The translations under genes and the position numbers were made by a program. From the NCBI GenBank assembly GCA_025548565.1, contig JAJLPB010000016.1:62001-126000 (forward strand): a stretch of 64,000 bases of DNA. Reading direction: 5' to 3'. The notes under the pieces were generated by a model. It searched no databases. It saw only the letters and a program-made list of their open reading frames with translations, and was not told where the DNA came from. The stretch is from Rugamonas sp. A1-17 (GTDB lineage Bacteria > Pseudomonadota > Gammaproteobacteria > Burkholderiales > Burkholderiaceae_D). Below are positions 42,334-50,655 of the stretch, one piece after another (within the stretch, counting starts at the first letter, position 1; each line of letters opens with the position of its first letter).

Positions 42334-43137
42334 TCACTGCGGCACGATCTGCACATCCACGCTCATCGACTCGGTGCCGCCGCCGCGCCGCACGCCGCGC
42401 ACCGGCGCCGCCGCGTCGTAGTCGCGCCCGATCGCCAGGCGGCAGTAGGCGTCCGTCATCAGCCGCGCATGGGTCACGTCGATACTGACCCAGCCGGTGT
42501 AGTCCTTGTCCTCGGCCCAGGCGTCCACCCATGCATGGCTGGCCGCATGGTCGCTGGTTTCCGGGTCGATATAGCCGGACACGTAGCGCGCCGGGATGCC
42601 ATGCGCATGGCAGCAGGCCAGGAACAGGTGCGCGTGGTCCTGGCACACGCCCTGGCCCAGGGCGAGCGCGTCGCTGGCGGTGGTGGTGACGGCGGTCGCA
42701 CCGCTTTGATACCGGACCGCACCAAAGATGTGCTCGGCCAAGCGCAGCAAGTCCTTGGTCTGCGCCTTGCCGTCCGGCAGGCAGGACGCCGCCAGCTCCA
42801 GGATGCCGGGCGTGGGCTCGGTCAGGCGCGTGGACACCGTGTAGATCAGCGGCGACAGGCTGTCGCCGTTGGGGATGCGCCCCTGTTTCGGGCTGGTGGT
42901 CTCCACCACGCCGGCCGCCACGATGGCCAGCCCCTGGTGCGGCGCGTCCATCGTCATCATGTGCGACAGGTTGCCGTAGGCGTCCGTGTAGGCGTGCACA
43001 TGGCCCGGCATCGCGATCTTCCACGACAGCACATGCTGCTGCGCCTCCGCGCGCGGCGTCAGGTGCAACTGCTGGATGGTGTAGGCCAGCGGCGTGGTGT
43101 AGGTGTAGCGCGTTTCGTGACGTATCGTCAGTTGCAT
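42334..43137 (-). CDS. Transglutaminase-like family protein of the Anbu module
   Basis: Protein of 267 residues. The N-terminal bacterial transglutaminase-like beta domain (IRHETRYTYTTPLAYTIQQL) precedes the catalytic core: Cys in GQGVCQDHAHLFLAC, His in SHAWVDAW and Asp in SIDVTHAR. The family includes proteases and amide-bond-forming enzymes. It is encoded between the alpha-E protein and Anbu, as in other Anbu operons. A role in making or trimming a peptide that the ATP-grasp enzyme builds has been proposed for this type of module. Confidence 0.93.
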   Translation of the reverse strand: MQLTIRHETRYTYTTPLAYTIQQLHLTPRAEAQQHVLSWKIAMPGHVHAYTDAYGNLSHMMTMDAPHQGLAIVAAGVVETTSPKQGRIPNGDSLSPLIYTVSTRLTEPTPGILELAASCLPDGKAQTKDLLRLAEHIFGAVRYQSGATAVTTTASDALALGQGVCQDHAHLFLACCHAHGIPARYVSGYIDPETSDHAASHAWVDAWAEDKDYTGWVSIDVTHARLMTDAYCRLAIGRDYDAAAPVRGVRRGGGTESMSVDVQIVPQ

Positions 43138-43150
43138 GGATTGCCTCGTT

Positions 43151-44101
43151 TTAAGCCGCCAGCGGCACCAGGAAATCGCGGCTGATGCGGTTGCCCAGTT
43201 GGTAGATGTCGGCCAGGAAGCCGGTCAGGGTGTCGTGCAGGCCGGCCGCCAGGATGTCGTCGATCTTGCCGAATTGTAGCTCCGCGTGCAGCTTGCCGGC
43301 GAAGCGCTCCGTATCGGCGGACACGTCGTTGCGCACCTCGCGCAGGTTCTGGACCACTTCGTCCATGCAGGCCAGCAGCGAACGCGGCATGTCCCCGCGC
43401 AACATCAGCAGCTCGGCGACGCGCGCCGGGGTGATGACGTCGCGGTACACCTTGCGATAGATCTCGAAGCCCGATACCGAGCGCAGCAGCGCGCCCCAGT
43501 AGTAGAAATCGCGCTGGGTCATGGTCTCGCCGGTGCTTTCCGCGCCGCCGCCATGGAACTTGACGTCGAGGATGCGCGCCGTGTTGTCGGCCCGCTCCAG
43601 GAAGGTGCCGAGCCGGATGAAATGCACTGCCTCGTCGCGCAACATGGTGCCCACGGTCACCCCGCGCGACAGGTGCGAGCGGAACTTGACCCATTCGAAG
43701 AACTTGCTGGGATCGTTTTCCAGCAGGTCGCTGTCCAGACGCTTCTGCATGTCCAGCCAGGTTTGGTTCTGGATTTCCCACACCTCCGTGGTCAGCGTGC
43801 CGCGCACGGCGCGGGCGTTTTCGCGCGCCTCGGTCAGGCAGGCCACGATGGAGGAGGGGTTGTCGGGGTCGCGCACCATGAAGTCGATGACGGCGCGCGC
43901 CTCCAGCGAGTCATACTTGCGGTCGAAGGCGGACTGCAGCTCCGAGATGCCGAGCATGGCGCGCCAGCCCTGGGCGTTTTCCTCGTCGGACTGGGGCAGC
44001 ATCGACGTCTGCACATTGACGTCGAGCATGCGGGCGGTGTTTTCGGCGCGCTCGGTGTAGCGCGCCATCCAGAACAGGTGATCGGCGGTGCGGCTTAACA
44101 T
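43151..44101 (-). CDS. Alpha-E domain-containing protein
   Basis: Protein of 316 residues, all-helical. The N-terminus MLSRTADHLFWMARYTERAENTARM (given here by its key residues MLSRTADHLFWM) is diagnostic of the alpha-E family, as is the RLGTFLERADNTARILD repeat of that motif in the middle. The biochemical activity is unknown. It is always linked to the circularly permuted ATP-grasp and transglutaminase genes, and lies 9 bases after the former here. Confidence 0.95.
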   Translation of the reverse strand: MLSRTADHLFWMARYTERAENTARMLDVNVQTSMLPQSDEENAQGWRAMLGISELQSAFDRKYDSLEARAVIDFMVRDPDNPSSIVACLTEARENARAVRGTLTTEVWEIQNQTWLDMQKRLDSDLLENDPSKFFEWVKFRSHLSRGVTVGTMLRDEAVHFIRLGTFLERADNTARILDVKFHGGGAESTGETMTQRDFYYWGALLRSVSGFEIYRKVYRDVITPARVAELLMLRGDMPRSLLACMDEVVQNLREVRNDVSADTERFAGKLHAELQFGKIDDILAAGLHDTLTGFLADIYQLGNRISRDFLVPLAA

Positions 44102-44110
44102 GGTGTCTCC

Positions 44111-45541
44111 TTAACGTTCCAGTATCCAGGTGTCCTTGGTGCCGCCGCCCTGCGACGAGTTCACCACCAGCGAGCCTTCCTGCAGGGCCACGCGGGTCAG
44201 TCCGCCCGGCACCATGGAAATGGTCTTGCCCGACAGCACGAAAGGACGCAAATCGATGTGGCGCGGCGCGATGCCGTTTTCCACGTAGGTGGGGCAGGCC
44301 GACAGCGCCAGCGTCGGTTGCGCGATGTAGCCGTCCGGCCTGGCCAGCAGGCGCTGGCGGAAGTCCTCGATCTGCTGCTTGGTCGAGGCCGGCCCGACCA
44401 GCATGCCGTAGCCGCCGGCGCCATGGACTTCCTTGACCACCAGATCGGGCAGGTTGGCCAGCGTGTATGCCAGGTCTTCCTTCTTGCGGCACTGGTAGGT
44501 CGGCACGTTGTTGAGCACCGGCTCCTCGGACAGGTAGAACTTGACCATGTCGGGAACAAAAGGATAGATCGACTTGTCGTCCGCCACGCCGGTGCCGATG
44601 GCGTTGGCCAGCGTGACCCGTCCCGCGCGGTACACCGACAGCAGGCCCGGCACGCCGAGCGAGGAATCCGGGCGGAACGCCAGCGGATCGAGGAAGTCGT
44701 CGTCCAGGCGGCGATAGATCACGTCCACCCGCTTGGGGCCGCGCGTGGTGCGCATGAAGACGGTGTTGTCGCTGACAAATAAATCCTTGCCCTCGACCAG
44801 TTCCACGCCCATCTGCTGGGCCAGGAAGGCGTGTTCGAAGTAGGCCGAGTTGTACATGCCCGGCGTCATCACGACCACGGTGGGATCGTTGATGCCCATC
44901 GGCGCGACGGAGCGCAGGTTGTCGAGCAGCAAGTCGGGGTAGTGGTCGACCGGCGCGATCTTGTTGCGGGCGAACAGTTCGGGGAACAGCCGCATCATCA
45001 TCTTGCGGTCTTCCAGCATGTAGGACACGCCGGACGGCACCCGCAGGTTATCCTCCAGCACGTAGAACTCGCCCTGGCCGGCGCGCACGATGTCGACGCC
45101 GGCGATGTGGGCGTAGATATCCGACGCCACCTTGATGCCCTGCATTTCGGGCCGGTACTGCGCGTTCTTGTAGATCTGCTCGGCCGGGATGATGCCGGCC
45201 TTGATGATGTTCTGGTCATGATAAATATCATGGATGAACATATTGAGCGCCTGCACCCGCTGGACCAGCCCCGTTTGCAGCTGTTTCCATTCGCCCGCCG
45301 GGATGATGCGCGGGATGGTGTCGAAGGGAATCAGCCGCTCGGTGCCGGCGTCGTCGCCATAGACGGCGAAGGTGATGCCGACCCGGCGGAAGGTCAGGTC
45401 GGCCTCGGCGCGCTTGCGCTCGATGGTTTCCGACGACTGGCGTTGCAGCCAGCCGCAGAACTCGCGGTAGTGTTCACGGACCTCGGCGCTGGCGTGATGG
45501 GCCAGCCCGTCGGCGGTCATTTCGTTGAAGAATTTAGCCAT
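44111..45541 (-). CDS. Circularly permuted type 2 ATP-grasp protein
   Basis: Protein of 476 residues with the permuted ATP-grasp fold of the Anbu/alpha-E module. Blocks include GITFAVYGDDAGTERLIPFD, EYVLEDNLRVPSGVSYMLE-like sequence, VEGKDLFVSDNTVFMRTTRG and VVKEVHGAGGYGMLVGP. ATP-grasp enzymes form amide bonds through acyl-phosphate intermediates. I prefer ATG 45541 because TCAGGGA stands 7-8 bases before it; the upstream ATG 45550 has that motif touching it. This is the first gene of the four-gene Anbu operon. The substrates are unknown. Confidence 0.93.
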   Translation of the reverse strand: MAKFFNEMTADGLAHHASAEVREHYREFCGWLQRQSSETIERKRAEADLTFRRVGITFAVYGDDAGTERLIPFDTIPRIIPAGEWKQLQTGLVQRVQALNMFIHDIYHDQNIIKAGIIPAEQIYKNAQYRPEMQGIKVASDIYAHIAGVDIVRAGQGEFYVLEDNLRVPSGVSYMLEDRKMMMRLFPELFARNKIAPVDHYPDLLLDNLRSVAPMGINDPTVVVMTPGMYNSAYFEHAFLAQQMGVELVEGKDLFVSDNTVFMRTTRGPKRVDVIYRRLDDDFLDPLAFRPDSSLGVPGLLSVYRAGRVTLANAIGTGVADDKSIYPFVPDMVKFYLSEEPVLNNVPTYQCRKKEDLAYTLANLPDLVVKEVHGAGGYGMLVGPASTKQQIEDFRQRLLARPDGYIAQPTLALSACPTYVENGIAPRHIDLRPFVLSGKTISMVPGGLTRVALQEGSLVVNSSQGGGTKDTWILER

Positions 45542-45616
45542 ATCGAACATTCCCTGATGAGTACGTTTATGATCTATCAAGAAACGTGCCAGATAAAATG
45601 CCCGGTTTTGGTGCGG

Positions 45617-46360
45617 CTACTCCTTCAGCGCCTGCTGGCGCAGCTGCTCGATCTGGCCGCTGTCGCGCATCTTCCTGATGACGGCGGACAGCCGCAGGGC
45701 CAGCTTGTCATGTTTTTTGTTCAGGTAGGCATAGATTGGCATGCGTTCCAGCACGCCCGCCTGACGGATGCCCGCATGCGCGAATTCCGGACTGGCCAGC
45801 ATGGGATCGACGACCTCGGCGGTGTCGACGTAGAGATCGGTCCGCCCGACGGCCAGTTTGCGCAAGCCGAGTTCCGCGTTCAGCACACCGCTGAAGCCGC
45901 CTGGCGGCAGCACGCCCGCCAACCGCTGCTGGATCACCGGGTAGCCAAACCGGAAATCCACCCGGTAGCTGGTCCCGCGCAGGGAGTCCCAGCCGTTGGC
46001 CAGATGGATGTCGGGATTCCGTGTGTAGGCCGCGCTGCTCGCGGAAAAGGGGGCTTCCGGCACCCGCATCAGCGCCGTCTGCATTGTGCCGTAGTCATAG
46101 CCGCGCGCCAGCTCGCCATCGACGTTGCCGGCGATCGCTTCGGCGCTGGCCCGGGCGGCGGGCAAGCTGCGTATTTCCACCGCCACACCCAGTTGCTGGA
46201 AGGCCTCGGTGTAGATTAGTCTGAGCCAGCGGCCGGCAAAGCTGTTCTGCTGCTCCAGCATGGTGGCCATGACAAGGTGCCTGGCGTCTTCGCCGGCGTG
46301 CGCGGGGCCGGCGGCCAGGCCCAGCAGAAACATCAGGGCGAGGACTGGCCTGTGCCGCAT
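45617..46360 (-). CDS. Periplasmic substrate-binding protein (extracellular solute-binding family 3-like)
   Basis: Protein of 247 residues with a signal peptide ending around AGPAHAG. The mature part starts with HLVMATMLEQQNSFAGRWLR and looks like a short type II periplasmic binding fold (PARASAEAIAGNVDGELARG, SYRVDFRFGYPV, VGRTDLYVDTAEVV). No ABC permease or ATPase is encoded nearby. Proteins of this sort in betaproteobacteria are often sensors or stand-alone binders. The ligand is unknown. Confidence 0.75.
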   Translation of the reverse strand: MRHRPVLALMFLLGLAAGPAHAGEDARHLVMATMLEQQNSFAGRWLRLIYTEAFQQLGVAVEIRSLPAARASAEAIAGNVDGELARGYDYGTMQTALMRVPEAPFSASSAAYTRNPDIHLANGWDSLRGTSYRVDFRFGYPVIQQRLAGVLPPGGFSGVLNAELGLRKLAVGRTDLYVDTAEVVDPMLASPEFAHAGIRQAGVLERMPIYAYLNKKHDKLALRLSAVIRKMRDSGQIEQLRQQALKE

Positions 46361-46407
46361 AAGCGTTCCAAATAGTTGTCAAATGATGCTGCGAGTATAG
46401 CAACAAC

Positions 46408-47484
46408 TTATTTGGCCAGGTCGATTTGCCAGAAGCCGCTCGAGGTGACGGTCTTGCGCGCAGCCATCGCCGGTGGCAGCGTCACCTCCAGCGCCGCCAT
46501 GCGCGCCGGATCGACCATCACCGTCGGCGTCTCCTGGCGCAGGATGGGCAGCACGTCCGGCTTGGTGTGGCGCTGCAGGATCTTGGCCGCCTGGTTGCCG
46601 GCCAGCCGCCCGACCTGGGTGAAATCGGCGCCCACGTACAGCGCCGCGCCGGGCACCCGCACCATCGCCAGCGTCACCACCGGCACCTTGTTCTCGATGC
46701 CGAAATCGCCCAGGTCGATGGCCGCCTCGTAGCGGTGCAGGCCGTAGTAGGTGTCCAGCGGCACGGCGAACATCTGGACGCCGCGGCCGGCGCTGTACAG
46801 CTCCTTGAGCGACGGCGCGATATGGTCGGTCTTGTTGACCAGCTTGGAGCTGACATCCAGGCCCAGCGGCTTGCCGCCGCGGGTCGCCGCCGCGACGTTG
46901 GCGACGCCGTTCTCATCGTCGGTGTAGACCATGCCGATCCGGCGCACATTCGGGAACACGTCCTGGACCAGCTTGAGCGAGTCGGCCATGTCGGTATACA
47001 GCGTGGAGCCGGTCGCGCCTTCGCCGCCGTCGACCAGCGACACGCAGCCGGCGTCCTCTGGATTGGCGACCGCCGTGAACACCAGCGGGATATGGGCGTC
47101 GGCCAGCATGCCGCGTGCGTACTTGGTGGCCGGCGTGCCGATGGTCAGCACCAGGTCGGGCTTGGCCTCGACGATGCGGCTGGCCTCCTGGCGGATGCGC
47201 AACAGCACGCCCAGCCGGCTCCAGAAGCCGCCTTTTTCGATGTCGAAATCAATCGCCACCTTGTTGATGCTCAGGTTCTTGCCGGCCACCAGGCCGTTCG
47301 ATTGCAGCGATTTGAGGAAGCCGTTGTAGGCTTCCTGGTAGGGTTCGATATCCGTCACCTGCAGCACCTCCACCTTGAAGACGCGGGCGTCGTCCATGGT
47401 TTCGGGGGGCAGGGGTTCGAAGGCGAGGGCGGGGCCGGCGCACAGCGCCAGGGCGAGCAGGGAAACGGCGAGGGATTTTTGCAT
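46408..47484 (-). CDS. ABC transporter substrate-binding protein (ABC_sub_bind/TrpX-like family)
   Basis: Protein of 358 residues with signal peptide LAVSLLALALCAGPALA. The mature part carries PDLVLTIGTPATKYAR, IPLVFTAVANPEDAG, RRIGMVYTDDENGVAN and AALYVGADFTQVGRLAGNQAAKIL, characteristic of the ABC_sub_bind (PF04392) family. Those proteins usually accompany a permease and ATPase, which are absent here. The gene is 47 bases upstream of the other binding protein on the same strand. A perfect 10-bp dyad (47489-47520) ends 4 bases before its ATG, and no normal ribosome-binding site is seen between them. Confidence 0.85.
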   Translation of the reverse strand: MQKSLAVSLLALALCAGPALAFEPLPPETMDDARVFKVEVLQVTDIEPYQEAYNGFLKSLQSNGLVAGKNLSINKVAIDFDIEKGGFWSRLGVLLRIRQEASRIVEAKPDLVLTIGTPATKYARGMLADAHIPLVFTAVANPEDAGCVSLVDGGEGATGSTLYTDMADSLKLVQDVFPNVRRIGMVYTDDENGVANVAAATRGGKPLGLDVSSKLVNKTDHIAPSLKELYSAGRGVQMFAVPLDTYYGLHRYEAAIDLGDFGIENKVPVVTLAMVRVPGAALYVGADFTQVGRLAGNQAAKILQRHTKPDVLPILRQETPTVMVDPARMAALEVTLPPAMAARKTVTSSGFWQIDLAK

Positions 47485-47488
47485 GGTC

Positions 47489-47520
47489 GGTCTAATTGCT
47501 GTCGATGCAACAATTAGACC
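47489..47520. promoter_or_regulatory. Perfect 10-bp inverted repeat abutting the start of the binding-protein gene
   Basis: GGTCTAATTG at 47489-47498 is mirrored exactly by CAATTAGACC at 47511-47520, with a 12-base centre. The nearer arm is 4 bases from the ATG at 47484 (minus strand). It may be the operator of a dimeric repressor or, in RNA, a hairpin that masks the start codon. No family-specific motif is recognised. Confidence 0.6.
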
Positions 47521-47592
47521 AGAGATGCCCGCAAGACATGCTTGCTATCGCATGCCTTGACGAGCCAATGTGCGCGTTCTGTGGGCCAGCCG

Positions 47593-48108
47593 CTACAGCG
47601 TGCCGCTGCTGCTGCCGGACGTGCTCCTGCTGGCGCTGCCGGGCTGGTCGCTCTGCAGGCTGCCGGTGCTGCTGCCCATCACACTGCCGCTGGCGGTGCG
47701 GGCGCCCGGCACGTTCTGCTGGGTGCCGTAGAAGTTGTGGATCTGCGTGCTGAACTCGGTGCTGGCCATGTCCGGCCAGTTATCCTTGTTGAAGCCGGGG
47801 GCGTTCTTCAGATGTTCCTTCGATACATCGAGCAGGAAACGCTTGTTGGCGGTATCCAGCTGCAGCGCTTGCCAAGGGACGGCGAACAGCTTGTCGCCCA
47901 TGCCCAGCCAGCCGCCGAACGACAGCACGGCATAGGCCACTTGGCCCTGGCGCATGTCCAGCATGATTTCCTTGATGTCGCCCAGGTCTTCGTCCTGGCG
48001 GTTGTAGACGTCTTCGCCGATCAGCGTGTCGGCTCCCATCAGGCGTGGGCCGGGGCCGTCCGAGGTTTCGTTGTATATGCCATAGGTATCACGGTCTAGG
48101 TAGCTCAT
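47593..48108 (-). CDS. PRC-barrel domain-containing protein
   Basis: Protein of 171 residues. The central PRC-barrel domain is recognisable: MGADTLIGEDVYNRQDEDLG followed by DIKEIMLDMRQGQVAYAVLS and an FAVPWQALQLD strand. The C-terminus is low-complexity Ser/Gly/Thr (from about residue 145) and probably disordered. The start ATG 48108 has TGGAGA 7 bases upstream. PRC-barrel proteins of this size are frequent in soil betaproteobacteria and are linked to stress or envelope functions without a defined reaction. Confidence 0.85.
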   Translation of the reverse strand: MSYLDRDTYGIYNETSDGPGPRLMGADTLIGEDVYNRQDEDLGDIKEIMLDMRQGQVAYAVLSFGGWLGMGDKLFAVPWQALQLDTANKRFLLDVSKEHLKNAPGFNKDNWPDMASTEFSTQIHNFYGTQQNVPGARTASGSVMGSSTGSLQSDQPGSASRSTSGSSSGTL

Positions 48109-48246
48109 GGTGGTCTCCAGATAGTTGGTGCGGTCCCGCGTTGAACAACGAGGTGACAACACTCATCATCCTTGGACCGTGACGGTACAGGTATAGGTGC
48201 GCGCGCAGTGTGGGCGTAGGACGGGGATGACACCCGCGATTTGCGC

Positions 48247-48852
48247 TTAGACCACCGAGACGTGGCATCCTACATGGTGGAGTCCGGGATGCCCCAGTCC
48301 GTTGTCGGCATCGATAAGCCATTCGCTGGGGGACATCACCTTGCCCCAGTTATACACCTTGCCTCCGACATCGCGGTAAACCCAATGCACCAGTTCATTT
48401 TTGCTGTTCATGATCCCCAGGACGCCTGGTCCGCCAGGATCGGCATCGGCGGTCAGGGTTGCCGTTTGTATGGCGCAGATCACCTGCAGGTAAAGTGTCA
48501 GCGCTTCCGGCGTCAACGCGCATTGGAAACGATTGCTGTCTCCGATTGTGCGTTGTTGGCGTACGAACCGATCAGCAAAAACCATGAAACTCGCAATACC
48601 ATGACGCATGACAGGCGACTCGAGTCGCCTGTTCAACGCGTCGAGGTCCGGAAGCAGGTCTGTCCGAAACGCGCACACGTATTTCAGAAATGTCAGCACT
48701 TCAATCAACAGGCCTAGCCGAATGGCGTTCGGGGTTTTCGTGTCGATTCGGTTCCGCAAGCGTACGTCCGAAGTGTAGAGGTGGGTCAGAGCAGACGTGA
48801 AGCCGCATATTCCCCACGTCGAGTTATACTTGCTGATGCTTTCCGCCGGCAT
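48247..48852 (-). CDS. Hypothetical protein, possible papain/C39-like cysteine peptidase
   Basis: Protein of 201 residues that I do not recognise. I start it at ATG 48852, which has AAAGGAG 6 bases upstream. The N-terminus has WGICGFTSAL, with Cys16 at the head of a helix. Near the C-terminus are NELVHWVYRDV and VYNWGKVM, where a His followed about 11 residues later by Asn would fit a Cys-His-Asn catalytic arrangement. No signal peptide is present. Its base composition is slightly lower in GC than its neighbours. Toxin/effector or housekeeping roles are both possible; the catalytic reading is my inference. Confidence 0.7.
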   Translation of the reverse strand: MPAESISKYNSTWGICGFTSALTHLYTSDVRLRNRIDTKTPNAIRLGLLIEVLTFLKYVCAFRTDLLPDLDALNRRLESPVMRHGIASFMVFADRFVRQQRTIGDSNRFQCALTPEALTLYLQVICAIQTATLTADADPGGPGVLGIMNSKNELVHWVYRDVGGKVYNWGKVMSPSEWLIDADNGLGHPGLHHVGCHVSVV

Positions 48853-49077
48853 AATGTCTCCTTTCCGTGAAACTGCATTGTTCGGCCGATGTCGGTCGAC
48901 GGGGTTCAGGATAGCAGCTTGCCAATCTGCAAAACTCACAAATTCTCACGTCAGGCCGAGGCGAAGTCCGTCTCCCTGCGGACAAATTGCCAACCGATGG
49001 CAGCCTTTACCTAAAGGCGCTACGCTGATGTCCATGGCACACAATTCGCGGTTCGGAAGAGTTCCCGGGGAACCAGG

Positions 49078-50556
49078 TCAAACGGCCACGGGCGCCCCGG
49101 CCACCACCTGGTTGCGGCCGTTACGCTTGGCCCGGTACAGCGCGCTGTCGCAGCGCTCGATCCATCCGTCATGGCTGACGTCCGCGGGGTCGAACAGCGC
49201 GATGCCGGCGCTGACCGTGAAATGGAAGGCGCCATGTTCGCTCGCCACCGGCATCGCCGCGACGCGGGTGCGCAGGCGCTCGGCGAACGCATAAGCTCCT
49301 TCGGCGTCGGCCTGCGGCAGCAGGATGACGAACTCTTCGCCGCCGTAGCGGCAAGCGCAGTCGATCTCGCGCGACAACGCGCGGATCTCCGCCGCCAGGA
49401 TGCGGATCGCCTCGTCGCCGACCGGGTGGCCGTGGCGATCGTTGATCTGCTTGAAATGGTCAATGTCGATCATCACCAGCGCGGCCTGCAAACCCAGCCG
49501 TTGTGAGCGCTGCCACTCGGCCGCGATGCGCTCGTCGGCCACGCGGCGGTTGTGCAGGCCGGTCAGGCTGTCGGTGCCGGCCAGCATGTACAGCCGCTGG
49601 TTGGCGTGGCGCAGGTCGGTGACCAACTGGTCGGTCAGCGTCTGCCAGTGGATGAACATGTGGTAGCCGAACACCGCGATGAACACCACGATCAGCGCGA
49701 ACACCCAGTAGAACGCCCAGGTTGTATCCCGGGCGACCTCCAGCGCCCGCGCCAGCGCGGCCGGAATGCCGGTGGCCTGCGCGTGCAGCAGATTGTCGGC
49801 AAGCTGCAGTGTCACGAAACCATAGACCAGCACGCCTATCGTCACGCACCCGAGCAGGCGCAGCACGGAGCCGCGCGGATCGCTGCCGGCTTCCACCAGC
49901 AACTGCGGCCTGGCTTGCTGCCAGCGTTCCAGGTGCGGCCACAGCAGGGCCAGCAGCGGCGCGCAGAGGACCACGCTTTGCAGGAAGGCCCCCAGCCACC
50001 AGCCCTGCCAGATCGGCAGCAGCGCGGTCGAGTCGATGCGGTTGGTGTAGCACCAGACCAGCGCGCCGCTGGAACTGAAGATGGAACTCACGAACGACAG
50101 TTGCACATAAAACAGCATCGCACCCAGGCTGGTTAAATTCCGGCTGATGGCGATGGCCCGGTAGCCCAGTCCCATGACCGCGAAGCCGAGCGGATTGGCG
50201 GCGCTGAACAGCAGCGCCCAGGGCAGGGGCATGCCGCCATACAGCGCCAGCGTCAGGGTGGCCAGGTAGGCGGGAATGGCGCCCCACCACCAGCCGCAGA
50301 TCAACGTCCACAGCAGGCAGATCACCAGCGGCGGATAGACGGTGATGTACAGCTCGACCCCGCCCAGTTGCACCGGCAGGCCCGACCACTTGCAGATCAC
50401 CGAGGCCAGCCCCAGCCCGATACTGGCGGCCAGCGACAACAGCCATAACGCTGAAATCGACAGCAGCTCGCGTCGGCTGCCTTCACGCAGCAGCCGGCGT
50501 ATCGACACGGCGCGCGCCATTTGTGGGAGTTCCGCGAAGAGCGCGCTATTTCTCAT
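49078..50556 (-). CDS. Membrane-bound diguanylate cyclase (MASE1-like sensor plus GGDEF)
   Basis: Protein of 492 residues. About eight hydrophobic segments fill residues 30-310 (a MASE1-like arrangement, including TVYPPLVICLLWTLICGWWW). The GGDEF domain begins at about 335 (DSLTGLHNRRVADERI), with the active-site GGEEF. The product-inhibition site R-x-x-D is intact five residues upstream (REIDCACRY). The protein should make c-di-GMP, the usual switch for exopolysaccharide and biofilm production. A link to the XrtA locus is attractive but not shown. There is no EAL domain. Confidence 0.93.
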   Translation of the reverse strand: MRNSALFAELPQMARAVSIRRLLREGSRRELLSISALWLLSLAASIGLGLASVICKWSGLPVQLGGVELYITVYPPLVICLLWTLICGWWWGAIPAYLATLTLALYGGMPLPWALLFSAANPLGFAVMGLGYRAIAISRNLTSLGAMLFYVQLSFVSSIFSSSGALVWCYTNRIDSTALLPIWQGWWLGAFLQSVVLCAPLLALLWPHLERWQQARPQLLVEAGSDPRGSVLRLLGCVTIGVLVYGFVTLQLADNLLHAQATGIPAALARALEVARDTTWAFYWVFALIVVFIAVFGYHMFIHWQTLTDQLVTDLRHANQRLYMLAGTDSLTGLHNRRVADERIAAEWQRSQRLGLQAALVMIDIDHFKQINDRHGHPVGDEAIRILAAEIRALSREIDCACRYGGEEFVILLPQADAEGAYAFAERLRTRVAAMPVASEHGAFHFTVSAGIALFDPADVSHDGWIERCDSALYRAKRNGRNQVVAGAPVAV

Positions 50557-50655
50557 GGAGTAATCCTAGTTGCATACAAGGATTGTACGCGAGCGCCTGT
50601 TGTTTTGGCATGCCACCTTGCGGCGAGTGGCTGGTGTCGCAAATTTTCCGGTTTG

